NCBI RefSeq assembly: GCF_030813505.1
Contig: NZ_JAUSUE010000015.1
Direction: 5' to 3' (one strand)
DNA length: 64,000 bases
Source of the DNA: Pectinatus haikarae
GTDB lineage: Bacteria > Bacillota > Negativicutes > Selenomonadales > Selenomonadaceae
In this document: in pieces, positions 51,509 through 60,170 of the stretch
Layout: every line of letters starts with the position of its first letter
How positions within the stretch are numbered: the stretch's first letter is position 1
Translations under genes and position numbers: made by a program
The notes under the pieces: generated by a model
The model's input: only the letters and a program-made list of their open reading frames with translations
Told to the model about the DNA's origin: nothing
Database searches by the model: none

Positions 51509-52777
51509 ATGTCAGAAAAAAGACCTCATGTAGTAATTGTAGGCGCCGGATTCGGGGGAATTAAGGCAGCCCAGTTACTCGCTCAGGAAAATGTGGATGT
51601 AACATTGATTGACCGCAATAATTTTCATTTATTTCAACCGTTATTGTACCAGGTATCTACCTCTATGCTGTCAATCGACGAAATTGCCTATCCGACAAGA
51701 GCATTTTTCCGCAAGCACAAAAATGTCCGTTTCATGCTTGCCCATGTACAGGGTTTTGATGCAGAAAATAAGGAAGTCATCACACCATATAAACGTGTGA
51801 AATATGATTACCTTATTCTCGCCGCCGGCTCAACGACCAATTACTTCGGTATGAATAAGCTGGCATACTCTACCTATGGGATGAAAACCTTACGTGAGGC
51901 AATTCATATACGCAATCACGTACTCCACATGTTTGAACGTGCCGAACGCGAAGCGGATCCTGAAGTACGCAAGAGAATGCTTACTTTTGTCTGTGTTGGC
52001 GGTGGTCCTACCGGAATCGAAGAAGCCGGATCATTATCTGAACTGGTTCATATTGCCATGAAAGATGAGTATCACGGTCTTGACTTAAATGAAGTTTCTA
52101 TTATTCTTATTGAAGCCACGGACAAGGTTCTGCCTATGATGCCGGAAAATCTTCGCAACGAAACTGTACGTGTCCTCCGTTCAAAAAATGTCGATGTCCG
52201 TCTTAACACACAAGTAGTCGACTGTGACGAAAATACACTCACATTGAAAGATGGTACGAGCATCTCGACTAATACAGTAATTTGGGCCGCCGGTGTAAAA
52301 GCTGTCCCTGTTATAGAAAAATTTGGTTCTGAAGTGGACCGTGCAGGGCGGGTAGTCGTCGGAAAAACATTACAGATCCCCAATCATCCGGAAGTTTTTG
52401 CTATAGGTGACTGTTCCCATTTTGAACAAAGCGGTCGTCCCCTGGCAACCATCGCTCCCGTTGCTACACAGGGTTCTGTCGTGTGTGTTGAAAACATAAA
52501 GAAACTTATAAAAGGTAAAACCGATTTAAAAGAATTTGTTTATCACGATGTAGGCAGTATGGCCACAATCGGAAGAGGTCAGGCTGTCATGTTTAAAGGC
52601 AGCATTAAAATGAAAGGCTTTTTCGCATGGTGTGCATGGATGCTCATTCATCTAATGAGGTTGGCCGGTACACATACCAACATGACTGTTGCTTTGAAAT
52701 GGGGCTGGAATCTTTTATCCGGTATCCGTATCGGACGCATAATCACCAATATTCCTGACAATCGTAATGAACAATAA
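51509..52777 (+). CDS. ndh: Type II NADH dehydrogenase (NDH-2)
   Basis: 422 residues from the ATG at 51509, with TAGGAG eight bases upstream. The FAD-binding motif is VVIVGAGFGGIKAAQLL, the NADH-binding motif FVCVGGGPTGIEEAG, and VFAIGDCSHFE closes the FAD site. FHLFQPLLYQVST and VIWAAGVKA are typical. The C-terminal amphipathic and hydrophobic segment (FFAWCAWMLIHLMRL) attaches it to the membrane. It passes electrons from NADH to quinone without pumping protons. It is a single gene just right of the mobile-element relic. Confidence 0.92.
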   Translation: MSEKRPHVVIVGAGFGGIKAAQLLAQENVDVTLIDRNNFHLFQPLLYQVSTSMLSIDEIAYPTRAFFRKHKNVRFMLAHVQGFDAENKEVITPYKRVKYDYLILAAGSTTNYFGMNKLAYSTYGMKTLREAIHIRNHVLHMFERAEREADPEVRKRMLTFVCVGGGPTGIEEAGSLSELVHIAMKDEYHGLDLNEVSIILIEATDKVLPMMPENLRNETVRVLRSKNVDVRLNTQVVDCDENTLTLKDGTSISTNTVIWAAGVKAVPVIEKFGSEVDRAGRVVVGKTLQIPNHPEVFAIGDCSHFEQSGRPLATIAPVATQGSVVCVENIKKLIKGKTDLKEFVYHDVGSMATIGRGQAVMFKGSIKMKGFFAWCAWMLIHLMRLAGTHTNMTVALKWGWNLLSGIRIGRIITNIPDNRNEQ

Positions 52778-52872
52778 CTACCGCCTTTATTTATCTATAA
52801 TTTTGTACCAAATCGACTTATTCGGTTTGGTACTTTTTATGTTATAATAAATTTAAAAGTTTTTTAAAGGAT

Positions 52873-54150
52873 GTGCTTTTATCTTTGTTTAAGGCAATAT
52901 TTGCATTCTGCGTTTTTGTTTTGCTTGCATCGCAGTTTTCTTATACCTGTGCCGCTCTTCCTGCACAAAACGTGGCTGATGGTATAACAGTAAAAGAACA
53001 GCCCCTCAAAATAAGTATCTTGTGGTCACCTGTTCCCAATGCGGTTCAATATGAGCTTAATATCAGCAATGCGCTCACAGGTCAGCAGATAACTGCTGTA
53101 CAGTCCATCTACGCGACAGGATACGAATTGGATACAGGACTTTTACCGGAAACTCCCGATCAGCTGCAATGGCAGGTGCGCGGACTGGATTACAACGGCA
53201 ATCCCATAAGTGATTACAGTCCCTATAAAGCTCTGGGCAATTCTATTATCAACAGCGACAGACCTATTCCCACCACTCAGTTCGATAAAATGGCTTATAC
53301 TCCGCTTTATCCCGTTTATTCATGGATTCCTTACCTTCATGCCGCAAAATATACTCTACGCATATATTATGACGATGGCAGCAACGTTCCGACACATGAC
53401 AAATTACTTAATGAATATCAGACCGACGATACATTTGATTTTTATGATCCGGCAGCTTACACACAGGCGGGCAAGTATTATTGGACTGTCCAGGCGCGTG
53501 ATGCTGATAATAAGCCTATAAGCCGTTGGTCCGCACCATCCTACTTTTCTGTTACCGACAAGAATATAAAGGTAGCCGCATTGGGTGACAGCATAACTCA
53601 CGGCGGCGGTGCTATCAGCACTCCTCCAGGATATACCATGTACAATTGGCAGACCTATTCCGTCGTACCGATTTTAAACATCGGTTACAGCGGTGATACC
53701 ACAGGAGCCATGCTGCATCGTTTTTCCAAAGATGTACTGCCTTTCCATCCTCGTATATTAGTCATCATGGGCGGAATAAATGATATACGTGCCGGAATCA
53801 GCGCAGATGAAGCTATTCAAAATCTTTCGGCAATACGCAGTTTATGCCTTGACAACAATATAATCCCTGTTATGGTCACTGCCAGTCCCATCTATCCCGA
53901 AAAAATGCAGCGTATAGATATCACACCCGCACCTGACTGGCAAAGACAACTTTCCTTATTAAATCATTGGATACTTTCCTATCCCGACTCAATAGACACG
54001 TATCTGCTCCTTGCCGATAATCAGGGGCTGCTAAAAAGCAGTTTTACTACTGACGGACTCCATCCTGACGCTGCAGGCAAAAAAATAATCGGCGAAACAA
54101 TCAGTACGGCGCTGTTAAAAAAATACCCGGTAATCCTCTCTCGGCTATAA
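52873..54150 (+). CDS. Secreted SGNH/GDSL hydrolase with beta-sandwich repeats
   Basis: 425 residues from a GTG; a TTG at 52885 is an alternative start with better spacing to AAAGG. The signal peptide ends near YTCAALP. Residues about 35-130 and 135-230 look like two fibronectin-III-type domains (QWQVRGLDYNG, YWTVQARDADNK). The SGNH domain follows: block I VAALGDSITHG, block II NIGYSGDTTG, block III VIMGGINDIR, block V TTDGLHPDAAG with the Asp-His pair. It would cleave acyl or acetyl esters of a surface carbohydrate in the periplasm or outside. Confidence 0.83.
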   Translation: MLLSLFKAIFAFCVFVLLASQFSYTCAALPAQNVADGITVKEQPLKISILWSPVPNAVQYELNISNALTGQQITAVQSIYATGYELDTGLLPETPDQLQWQVRGLDYNGNPISDYSPYKALGNSIINSDRPIPTTQFDKMAYTPLYPVYSWIPYLHAAKYTLRIYYDDGSNVPTHDKLLNEYQTDDTFDFYDPAAYTQAGKYYWTVQARDADNKPISRWSAPSYFSVTDKNIKVAALGDSITHGGGAISTPPGYTMYNWQTYSVVPILNIGYSGDTTGAMLHRFSKDVLPFHPRILVIMGGINDIRAGISADEAIQNLSAIRSLCLDNNIIPVMVTASPIYPEKMQRIDITPAPDWQRQLSLLNHWILSYPDSIDTYLLLADNQGLLKSSFTTDGLHPDAAGKKIIGETISTALLKKYPVILSRL

Positions 54151-54175
54151 ATCTTTAAATAAAGAGGCTTAACTG

Positions 54176-54334
54176 ATGGAAAATAATGATGATCTGCAAA
54201 ATATTGAAAAAGCTATAGAAGCCATTAACAAATTATGCAGCCGCTGCTCTGTCTGCACTCCAGAGTGCCATGTGGCTGCGGCTAAACGGGCCATGGAAGC
54301 ACTGCGTTACGACCTCCAATCATACAATGAATAA
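54176..54334 (+). CDS. Small Cys-rich protein (52 residues)
   Basis: AGAGG lies eight bases before an ATG that opens a 52-codon frame. The middle reads LCSRCSVCTPECHVAAAKRA, a compact CxxCxxCxxxC array between two acidic/amphipathic helices (DDLQNIEKAIEAI and AAKRAMEALRYDL). The pattern could hold a small Fe-S cluster or a Zn ion. It begins 25 bases after the SGNH hydrolase and could be co-transcribed. No function is proposed. Confidence 0.6.
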   Translation: MENNDDLQNIEKAIEAINKLCSRCSVCTPECHVAAAKRAMEALRYDLQSYNE

Positions 54335-54450
54335 TATTCCCGCGAATTCAGAGTCTTAATATTTTTACCGTAAGAAAAACAACATTGTTTTTCGCATCTG
54401 CTCCTGATATTTCATCATAAAATTATGATTTCTACAATAAAATTTATGAA

Positions 54451-55236
54451 ATGGCGATAAATATGGATAAATTACATATGCCTACACTTCGCGTCTTAGA
54501 AGTTTTTAAGGCAATATATGATAATGAAAAGGGACTTACTTTAACTGAAATTTCACGCAGCACCGGCATAGCAAAAGGTACGCTGCATCCCATAGTTGCA
54601 ACACTTTTAGAAAAAGAATACCTTGAAAGCAACGGCTCATTTATTTCAATAGGCAGAGGGGCTTTTAAGCTCGGATATTCTTACGCTCATTCGCTCAGCT
54701 ATCTGTATATACTCAAACCGCATATGCGCGAAATCGTCACTTCCTGTGATGAAATATGCCAGTTGGGCATTTTAGACGGGGAAGATGTTCTTTATATAGA
54801 AAAAACTGAACCAAAGCAGGCTATACGTATTGAATCATCTGCCGGAAAAACTATTGCTGCTTATGCCACGGCTCTGGGCAAATGCCTCTTAAGTGGTCTG
54901 ACCGAGAAAAATATCACCATATTGTATCCGGAAAAGCTCTTTTCTTACACAGCAAACACTGTTGCTAGCAGAACTGGTCTCTTAAAAACTTTGCAAGAGG
55001 TTCGGAAAAAAGGGTATGCGCATGAAATCGGCGAGACAAATATAGACATTGAATGTCTTGCCGTTCCTATTAAGATAGAAAATAAAATACAGGCTGCCAT
55101 CAGTGTCAGTCTGCCTATATTCCGCTCCACACCAGAAAAAATAGAACATATTATAAATGTATTACGATTTCACGAAAGAGCCATCGAAACAGAAATATCT
55201 TCTCTACCCGGTGGCATAAAATTATTCTCTGATTAA
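54451..55236 (+). CDS. IclR-family regulator of the fucose-type locus
   Basis: 261 residues. The N-terminal winged helix has LRVLEVFKAIYDNEKGLTLT and EISRSTGIAKGTLHPIVATL; the IclR effector domain has IGRGAFKLGYSY, AYATALGKCLLSGL and GYAHEIGETNIDIECLAVPI. It precedes the catabolic operon in the same direction, separated by a terminator and its own promoter. An IclR regulator occupies the matching place in the Campylobacter jejuni fuc locus (Cj0480c). The ribosome binding site is weak; M5 (54463) is an alternative start. Confidence 0.88.
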   Translation: MAINMDKLHMPTLRVLEVFKAIYDNEKGLTLTEISRSTGIAKGTLHPIVATLLEKEYLESNGSFISIGRGAFKLGYSYAHSLSYLYILKPHMREIVTSCDEICQLGILDGEDVLYIEKTEPKQAIRIESSAGKTIAAYATALGKCLLSGLTEKNITILYPEKLFSYTANTVASRTGLLKTLQEVRKKGYAHEIGETNIDIECLAVPIKIENKIQAAISVSLPIFRSTPEKIEHIINVLRFHERAIETEISSLPGGIKLFSD

Positions 55237-55276
55237 TATCTTATTGTATAATACAAAATAAAATTTTTACTGAACA

Positions 55277-55307
55277 GATCACTGCACGTCGAGTGGTCTT
55301 TTTTTTA
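55277..55307 (+). terminator. Terminator after the iclR-type gene
   Basis: GATCACT pairs with AGTGGTC (G-U allowed) around a short loop and is followed by eight T's. Confidence 0.6.
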
Positions 55308-55353
55308 GTAATGACAGAAAATTGATACTTAACGAAGTTGTCAAAATATTATC

Positions 55354-55382
55354 TTGACCTATATTTTATGCTTTGATATAAT
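55354..55382 (+). promoter_or_regulatory. Promoter of the fucose-type catabolic operon
   Basis: TTGACC (55354-55359), a 17-base spacer and TATAAT (55377-55382) form a near-consensus sigma-70 promoter. The start of the dehydratase gene lies about 50 bases downstream. Confidence 0.7.
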
Positions 55383-55439
55383 ATGTTTGTAATTATATAC
55401 GAACTAAGTTTTTATATACTAACAAAAGGAAGTGTCTTG

Positions 55440-56957
55440 ATGAAAGCATTGCATGTAAATGTGGCAGATAATGTCGCAACAACATTAAAGTTTCTGCCAA
55501 AAGGCGACATTGCTCTGGACACCGTTCTTCTCCAAGATATAAAGCAGGGTCATAAATTTGCCACGACAGACATTCGCCAAGGGAAAACCATCATTAAATA
55601 TGGTTCGCATATAGGCGTTGCCGCAAGTGATATAAAAGCAGGTCAGTGGGTGCATATCCACAATCTTGAAAGCGAGCGCGGCCGGGGCGATACCGATTCC
55701 AAGGTAAGAAAAATCATACAGAGCCGCCTCATCCATCCCGAGACTGCACACAGTGATAAAAAATATTCGCTTATGGGCTACCGCAGAGGTGATGGCAGTT
55801 TTGGTTTTCGTAATCATATCTTAGTAATTCCCAGTGTCCATTGCGCAAACAAAACCGTTGAACAAATAGCTAACTCTATTATTTACAGTGATCTATCCGC
55901 CACTCAGGAAACAAACGTAGTTTATGTGACTCATCAGCATGGCTGCAGTGAATTATCCTATGACGCCGCTCAGACAAAATCTGTGATAGTCGGCACAGGC
56001 GCAAATCCGAATGTGTATGGTGTTCTGGTAGTGGGACTCGGCTGTGAAGGTGTCCCAGCCGAAGACGTAGCAAAAGAAATCAGTGAACGCGCGCCTTATA
56101 AAAAAGTTCACCATCTTGTAATTCAGGAAGTTGGCGGTGTCAATGAAACTATAAAACAAGGTGTGAAAATCGTCAAAAAGATGCTTGCGGAAGCTGTTCA
56201 GGGGAAAAAAACCGAAGGTACCCTGGCTGATGTTATTCTCGGTACAGAATGCGGTGGCAGCGACAGTTTTTCAGGACTGAGCGCCAATCCTAGTCTGGGT
56301 GCAGTTTCTGATATTGTTATCGAACATGGCGGAAGCGTGATCTTAGCCGAAACTACAGAATTGATCGGTGCCGAACATCTTTTGGCGGAGCGGGCTGAAA
56401 ATGAAAAAGTAAAAAAAGATATACTTGACACAGTCCGAGGTTTTGAACAGGCTGTTATAGACGCACACGCGGATATTCGTGGTGCCAATCCCAGTCCCGG
56501 AAATATTGAGGGTGGACTAAGCAGTATAGAAGAAAAATCATTGGGCTGCATTTATAAAGCAGGCAGCCAGCCGGTAACTGCTGTAAAGGCATATGCCGAA
56601 CAAATCACAGACAAAGGGCTTACTATGATGAATACTCCGGGCAATGACATTGAACAATTGAGCGGAATGGCCGCGGGCGGCTGCAACATATGCGTATTCA
56701 CCACGGGGCGCGGAACACCTACCGGCAGTCCTATCGTACCTACTATCAAAGTATCTTCAAATTCTGAAACATTCAGAAAAATGAATGACATGATAGATCT
56801 TGATGCCGGTGCTGTCATAACGGGTGAAAAAAACACTTGTGAAATGGGCGAAGAAATATTGGATTTTATCACAGCAGTCAGTAATGGCATGCTGACAAAA
56901 GCCGAAATAAATAAACAGAATGATTTTTCTATCTGGCGTCTGGCTACTACAGTTTAA
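55440..56957 (+). CDS. UxaA-family sugar-acid dehydratase (fuconate dehydratase candidate)
   Basis: 505 residues from the ATG at 55440 (AAGGAAG seven bases upstream; the ATG at 55383 overlaps the promoter). The N-terminal 95 residues are an SAF domain; the main domain carries RRGDGSFGFRNHILVIPSVH, YVTHQHGCSEL, GLGCEGVPAED, TECGGSDSFSGLSANPSLG and TTGRGTPTGSPIVP, all typical of altronate/galactarate dehydratases. In C. jejuni the matching protein is encoded as two genes (Cj0482/0483). It would convert L-fuconate to 2-keto-3-deoxy-L-fuconate. The substrate is inferred from the operon. Confidence 0.85.
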   Translation: MKALHVNVADNVATTLKFLPKGDIALDTVLLQDIKQGHKFATTDIRQGKTIIKYGSHIGVAASDIKAGQWVHIHNLESERGRGDTDSKVRKIIQSRLIHPETAHSDKKYSLMGYRRGDGSFGFRNHILVIPSVHCANKTVEQIANSIIYSDLSATQETNVVYVTHQHGCSELSYDAAQTKSVIVGTGANPNVYGVLVVGLGCEGVPAEDVAKEISERAPYKKVHHLVIQEVGGVNETIKQGVKIVKKMLAEAVQGKKTEGTLADVILGTECGGSDSFSGLSANPSLGAVSDIVIEHGGSVILAETTELIGAEHLLAERAENEKVKKDILDTVRGFEQAVIDAHADIRGANPSPGNIEGGLSSIEEKSLGCIYKAGSQPVTAVKAYAEQITDKGLTMMNTPGNDIEQLSGMAAGGCNICVFTTGRGTPTGSPIVPTIKVSSNSETFRKMNDMIDLDAGAVITGEKNTCEMGEEILDFITAVSNGMLTKAEINKQNDFSIWRLATTV

Positions 56958-56980
56958 AAAATATAGGGAGGGACTTTTAG

Positions 56981-57760
56981 ATGGATTTACAGTTAAAAGA
57001 CAAAATAGTTTTTGTTACGGGCGGAGGTAAGGGAATAGGCAGCGGCATCAGTATCGCTCTTGCCAGAGAGGAGGCTGTTCCGATAATTCTTTCCCGCTCA
57101 GCAATCACTGCCGATTTCAAAGAAAATTTGGAGAAGTATACCAACAATTATGAATTTATTAAAATTGACTTAAATGAAGCAGATAAAATAAAACCTATTG
57201 TTGATGATATCGCGAAAAGACATGGCAGTATTTACGGTATCGTCAATAATGCCGGTGCAAATGATAACAAGGATTTGGAATCTACCTCATGGCAGGAATT
57301 TGAAAAAAGTCTGCATGGCAACCTGACCCATTATTACGAGCTTGTCCATTCAGCTGTACAGTATTTGAAAGACAGTCATGGTTCAATCCTAAATATTACT
57401 TCAAAAACAGCACTGACAGGTCAAGGCAAAACAAGTGCCTATGCTGCCGCCAAAGGTGCTATTCTTGGGCTGACACGAGAATGGGCTTCAGCTCTAGCAA
57501 AGGATCATGTCCGCAGTAATGCTGTGGTAGTCAGCGAATGCTGGACGCCTCTTTATGCGAACTGGATCAAAACCTTTGATGATCCGGAGACCAGAAAAAA
57601 AATTATTACCGATAAAATTCCTTACGAACATCGTTTCACCACTATTGAAGAAATTGCTGACATGGCGGTTTTCGTGCTGTCGCCGGTCTCCTCGCATACC
57701 ACTGCACAGTGGATATTCGTGGACGGCGGTTATGTTCATCTTGATCGGGCCTTGACCTGA
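56981..57760 (+). CDS. SDR sugar dehydrogenase (FucX-like)
   Basis: 259 residues. NAD motif VTGGGKGIGSG, then IVNNAGAND; catalytic Ser in LNITSKTALTG, Tyr and Lys in SAYAAAKGA; C-terminal FVDGGYVHLDR. In the equivalent C. jejuni locus the SDR FucX (Cj0485) oxidises L-fucose (and D-arabinose) to the lactone, the first step of the non-phosphorylative route. The ribosome binding site is GGGAGGG. Other six-carbon or deoxy sugars are possible. Confidence 0.85.
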   Translation: MDLQLKDKIVFVTGGGKGIGSGISIALAREEAVPIILSRSAITADFKENLEKYTNNYEFIKIDLNEADKIKPIVDDIAKRHGSIYGIVNNAGANDNKDLESTSWQEFEKSLHGNLTHYYELVHSAVQYLKDSHGSILNITSKTALTGQGKTSAYAAAKGAILGLTREWASALAKDHVRSNAVVVSECWTPLYANWIKTFDDPETRKKIITDKIPYEHRFTTIEEIADMAVFVLSPVSSHTTAQWIFVDGGYVHLDRALT

Positions 57761-57777
57761 AAACGGAGGAAGGAAAA

Positions 57778-59031
57778 ATGGAAAATAAAATAAGCAGCAA
57801 AAGTATAAAAATAGCTTTTTGTCTGGTCACTACCTTATTTTTTTTATGGGGTCTGAGTTATGGGCTGCTTGATGTAATGAATAAGAATTTCCAGAACCAG
57901 CTCGGCATAACCAAAGCCACTTCCGGACTTTTACAGGCAGCTTATTTCGGCGGATATTTCGTATTTGCCACACCGGCATCGCTGGTAGCAAAAAAGTACG
58001 GTTTTAAAGGCGGCATCATTATGGGTTTGTTTTTGTATGCCGTAGGAGCGTTATTGATCATACCGGCAAGTAATGTACACAGTTTTTATATGTTTCTCGG
58101 CGCGTTTTTTATTCTTGCCTGCGGTCTTGCCAGTCTGGAAACGAATGCCAATCCATATATAACAAAACTTGGTCACGATGAGGATGCGGCTTTTCGTATA
58201 AACGTAGCCCAGAGTTTCAACGGTGTAGGGCAGTTCATCGGCCCGATAATAGGCGGCAGCTTATTTTTGTCTATTGCCAACGGTTCCGATATTGCCGCAA
58301 ATATGCGCAATGTCCAAATGGTCTATGTCGGAATAGCAGCCATAGTCATATGTTTGCTCATAACTTTTCTGGCAGTAAAACTCCCTGAAGGTTCCGAAAT
58401 ATCCGGGGGTGAAGACGCGGCAAAGGGCAGTGGGACATATGGACAGCTTTTCGGTTACCGTCATTTCCGGCTGGGTGCTATGGCACAATTTTTCTATATT
58501 GCAGCACAAGTGGGAGCCGGAGCATTTTTTATAAATTATAGTGTTGAGCATTGGCACGGGTTGTCGGACAGTAAAGCAGCTTATTTTTTCGGTATAGCCT
58601 TGATCGCCTTTATGGCAGGCAGAATAGTAACCACTCCATTGATGAAAAAATTCAGTGCCAGTAAAATACTCGGTATATATTCTATAATAAATGTATTTAT
58701 AATGTTGCTCCTCAACATCACATCGGGCAGCGTAAGCGTATTTTTACTTATTGCTTCTTTTTTCTTCATGTCGATCAGTTTCCCGACTATTTTTGCGTTA
58801 AGCATTGTGCATATACCGGAAAATCTCGTAAAAACGGCTTCCAGCATAATCATTATGAGTATCGTTGGTGGTGCTATAATGCCTTTTTTCATGGGACATG
58901 TGGCAGATAATTTTGGTACTGCAGCCGGATACCTGCTTTTAGCTCCCTGTTATTTGTTTGTTACATGGTACAGTTTCAAAGGCTGCAGTATCGAACTTGA
59001 TGCGGCTGAACACCATCAAGTTGAAGTATAA
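57778..59031 (+). CDS. fucP: L-fucose permease (FucP-type MFS)
   Basis: 417 residues, 12 membrane helices of the FucP family: TTLFFLWGLSYGLLDVMNK, LQAAYFGGYFVFATPASLV, LETNANPYITKLG and RINVAQSFNGVGQFIGPI are collinear with sugar:proton symporters of this group. It imports the sugar used by the surrounding enzymes. GGAGGAAGG precedes the ATG. The C. jejuni locus has FucP at the corresponding place. Confidence 0.88.
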   Translation: MENKISSKSIKIAFCLVTTLFFLWGLSYGLLDVMNKNFQNQLGITKATSGLLQAAYFGGYFVFATPASLVAKKYGFKGGIIMGLFLYAVGALLIIPASNVHSFYMFLGAFFILACGLASLETNANPYITKLGHDEDAAFRINVAQSFNGVGQFIGPIIGGSLFLSIANGSDIAANMRNVQMVYVGIAAIVICLLITFLAVKLPEGSEISGGEDAAKGSGTYGQLFGYRHFRLGAMAQFFYIAAQVGAGAFFINYSVEHWHGLSDSKAAYFFGIALIAFMAGRIVTTPLMKKFSASKILGIYSIINVFIMLLLNITSGSVSVFLLIASFFFMSISFPTIFALSIVHIPENLVKTASSIIIMSIVGGAIMPFFMGHVADNFGTAAGYLLLAPCYLFVTWYSFKGCSIELDAAEHHQVEV

Positions 59032-59043
59032 GGAGTGGGCAAA

Positions 59044-60165
59044 ATGCTGGAAATTGTAGACAGTCATTTTCATATCTGGGATTTAAATGTTTTAAATCTG
59101 CCCTGGCTTGAAGCTTACCCGTCATTGAAAAAAAACTATACTATGGACAATCTTTGCAAAATCTACGGCAATCATGATGTGCTTTTCAAAGGAGGTGTCT
59201 ACGTAGAGGTAGACTGTGATAATACCGCAAAAGAAGATGAATTTATATTCAACCTTAATCACCCTCTGATACTCGCCAAAATAATGCGGGCACAGTTATG
59301 CAAAAGCATGCGGCTGCCTTTAGGTGTGGCAGGTGTCAGAGAACCGCTTCACACTGTGCAGTCACCGCGTGGGCGCTGCTTGAAAAAAGATTTTATCGAG
59401 GGTCTTGAAATTTTGGCGGACAATGATCTGATTTTTGAAAGCTGCAACCGAGTGGAAGAGCTGACAGATCTGCATAAAGCTCTTTCTTCCGTACCTCAGG
59501 TAAAGGCAGTTATCAATCATTGCGGCAATATAACAGAATTTAATACCGATTATCAGCAAATCATGAAAAAGCTGGCAAGCCTGCCAAATGTATATTGCAA
59601 AGTTTCCGGTTTTCCCACCGGTGATACAGTATTTCTGAAAAAACTGCTTGATTTTCTGACAAGCATTTTCCGTACCTCAAGACTACTCTATGCTTCAAAT
59701 TTTCCTGTTATCAGTCTTTATTCATCTTTTGATGAACATTTAAACACATTAAGAAAATATTTTAATGATAATGCCGATTTTTTCAGCAAAAATGCAAAGA
59801 AACTATATAAAATCAATAAACCTCAGATCAGGGCCAGTGTCATACGCCTTCGGACTGAAAAAGCATCATATTATAAAAAACTGCATGCCTCTCCTTATCC
59901 GAGTGTAAATGAAATGATCAGGCAGTGCGGCATAAACCAATACAAAATCTTCAATCGTGATGATCTGCTTTTTTCAATCATGGAATACTGCGGTGATGAC
60001 TATGAATACGATATGGAAAAGATGGCACATGATCCCGAAACCATACAATGGTGGAAGGAAACAGATCCATGCCAAACACGCATAGAAGGTGCCGCTAAGG
60101 ATGAATGGTGGGCTGATATGCAGCCCGTATATGATCTAAACAAAAAAATACCAAAGGGAGACTAA
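59044..60165 (+). CDS. Fusion of amidohydrolase lactonase and RhaM-type mutarotase
   Basis: 373 residues from the ATG at 59044 (AAGGAGTG upstream; the GTG at 59035 is part of that site). Residues 1-258 are an amidohydrolase_2 lactonase: VDSHFHIWDLN at the start, VINHCGNI, YCKVSG and LLYASNFPV. From about 262 to the end the sequence switches to a sugar mutarotase of the RhaM/DUF718 family: SVIRLRTEKASYYKKLHAS with the Tyr and His of the active site, FNRDDLLFSIMEY, MAHDPETIQWWKETDPCQ. In C. jejuni these are two genes (Cj0487 and Cj0488). The fusion would supply the right anomer and open the lactone. Confidence 0.85.
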   Translation: MLEIVDSHFHIWDLNVLNLPWLEAYPSLKKNYTMDNLCKIYGNHDVLFKGGVYVEVDCDNTAKEDEFIFNLNHPLILAKIMRAQLCKSMRLPLGVAGVREPLHTVQSPRGRCLKKDFIEGLEILADNDLIFESCNRVEELTDLHKALSSVPQVKAVINHCGNITEFNTDYQQIMKKLASLPNVYCKVSGFPTGDTVFLKKLLDFLTSIFRTSRLLYASNFPVISLYSSFDEHLNTLRKYFNDNADFFSKNAKKLYKINKPQIRASVIRLRTEKASYYKKLHASPYPSVNEMIRQCGINQYKIFNRDDLLFSIMEYCGDDYEYDMEKMAHDPETIQWWKETDPCQTRIEGAAKDEWWADMQPVYDLNKKIPKGD

Positions 60166-60170
60166 AATTT

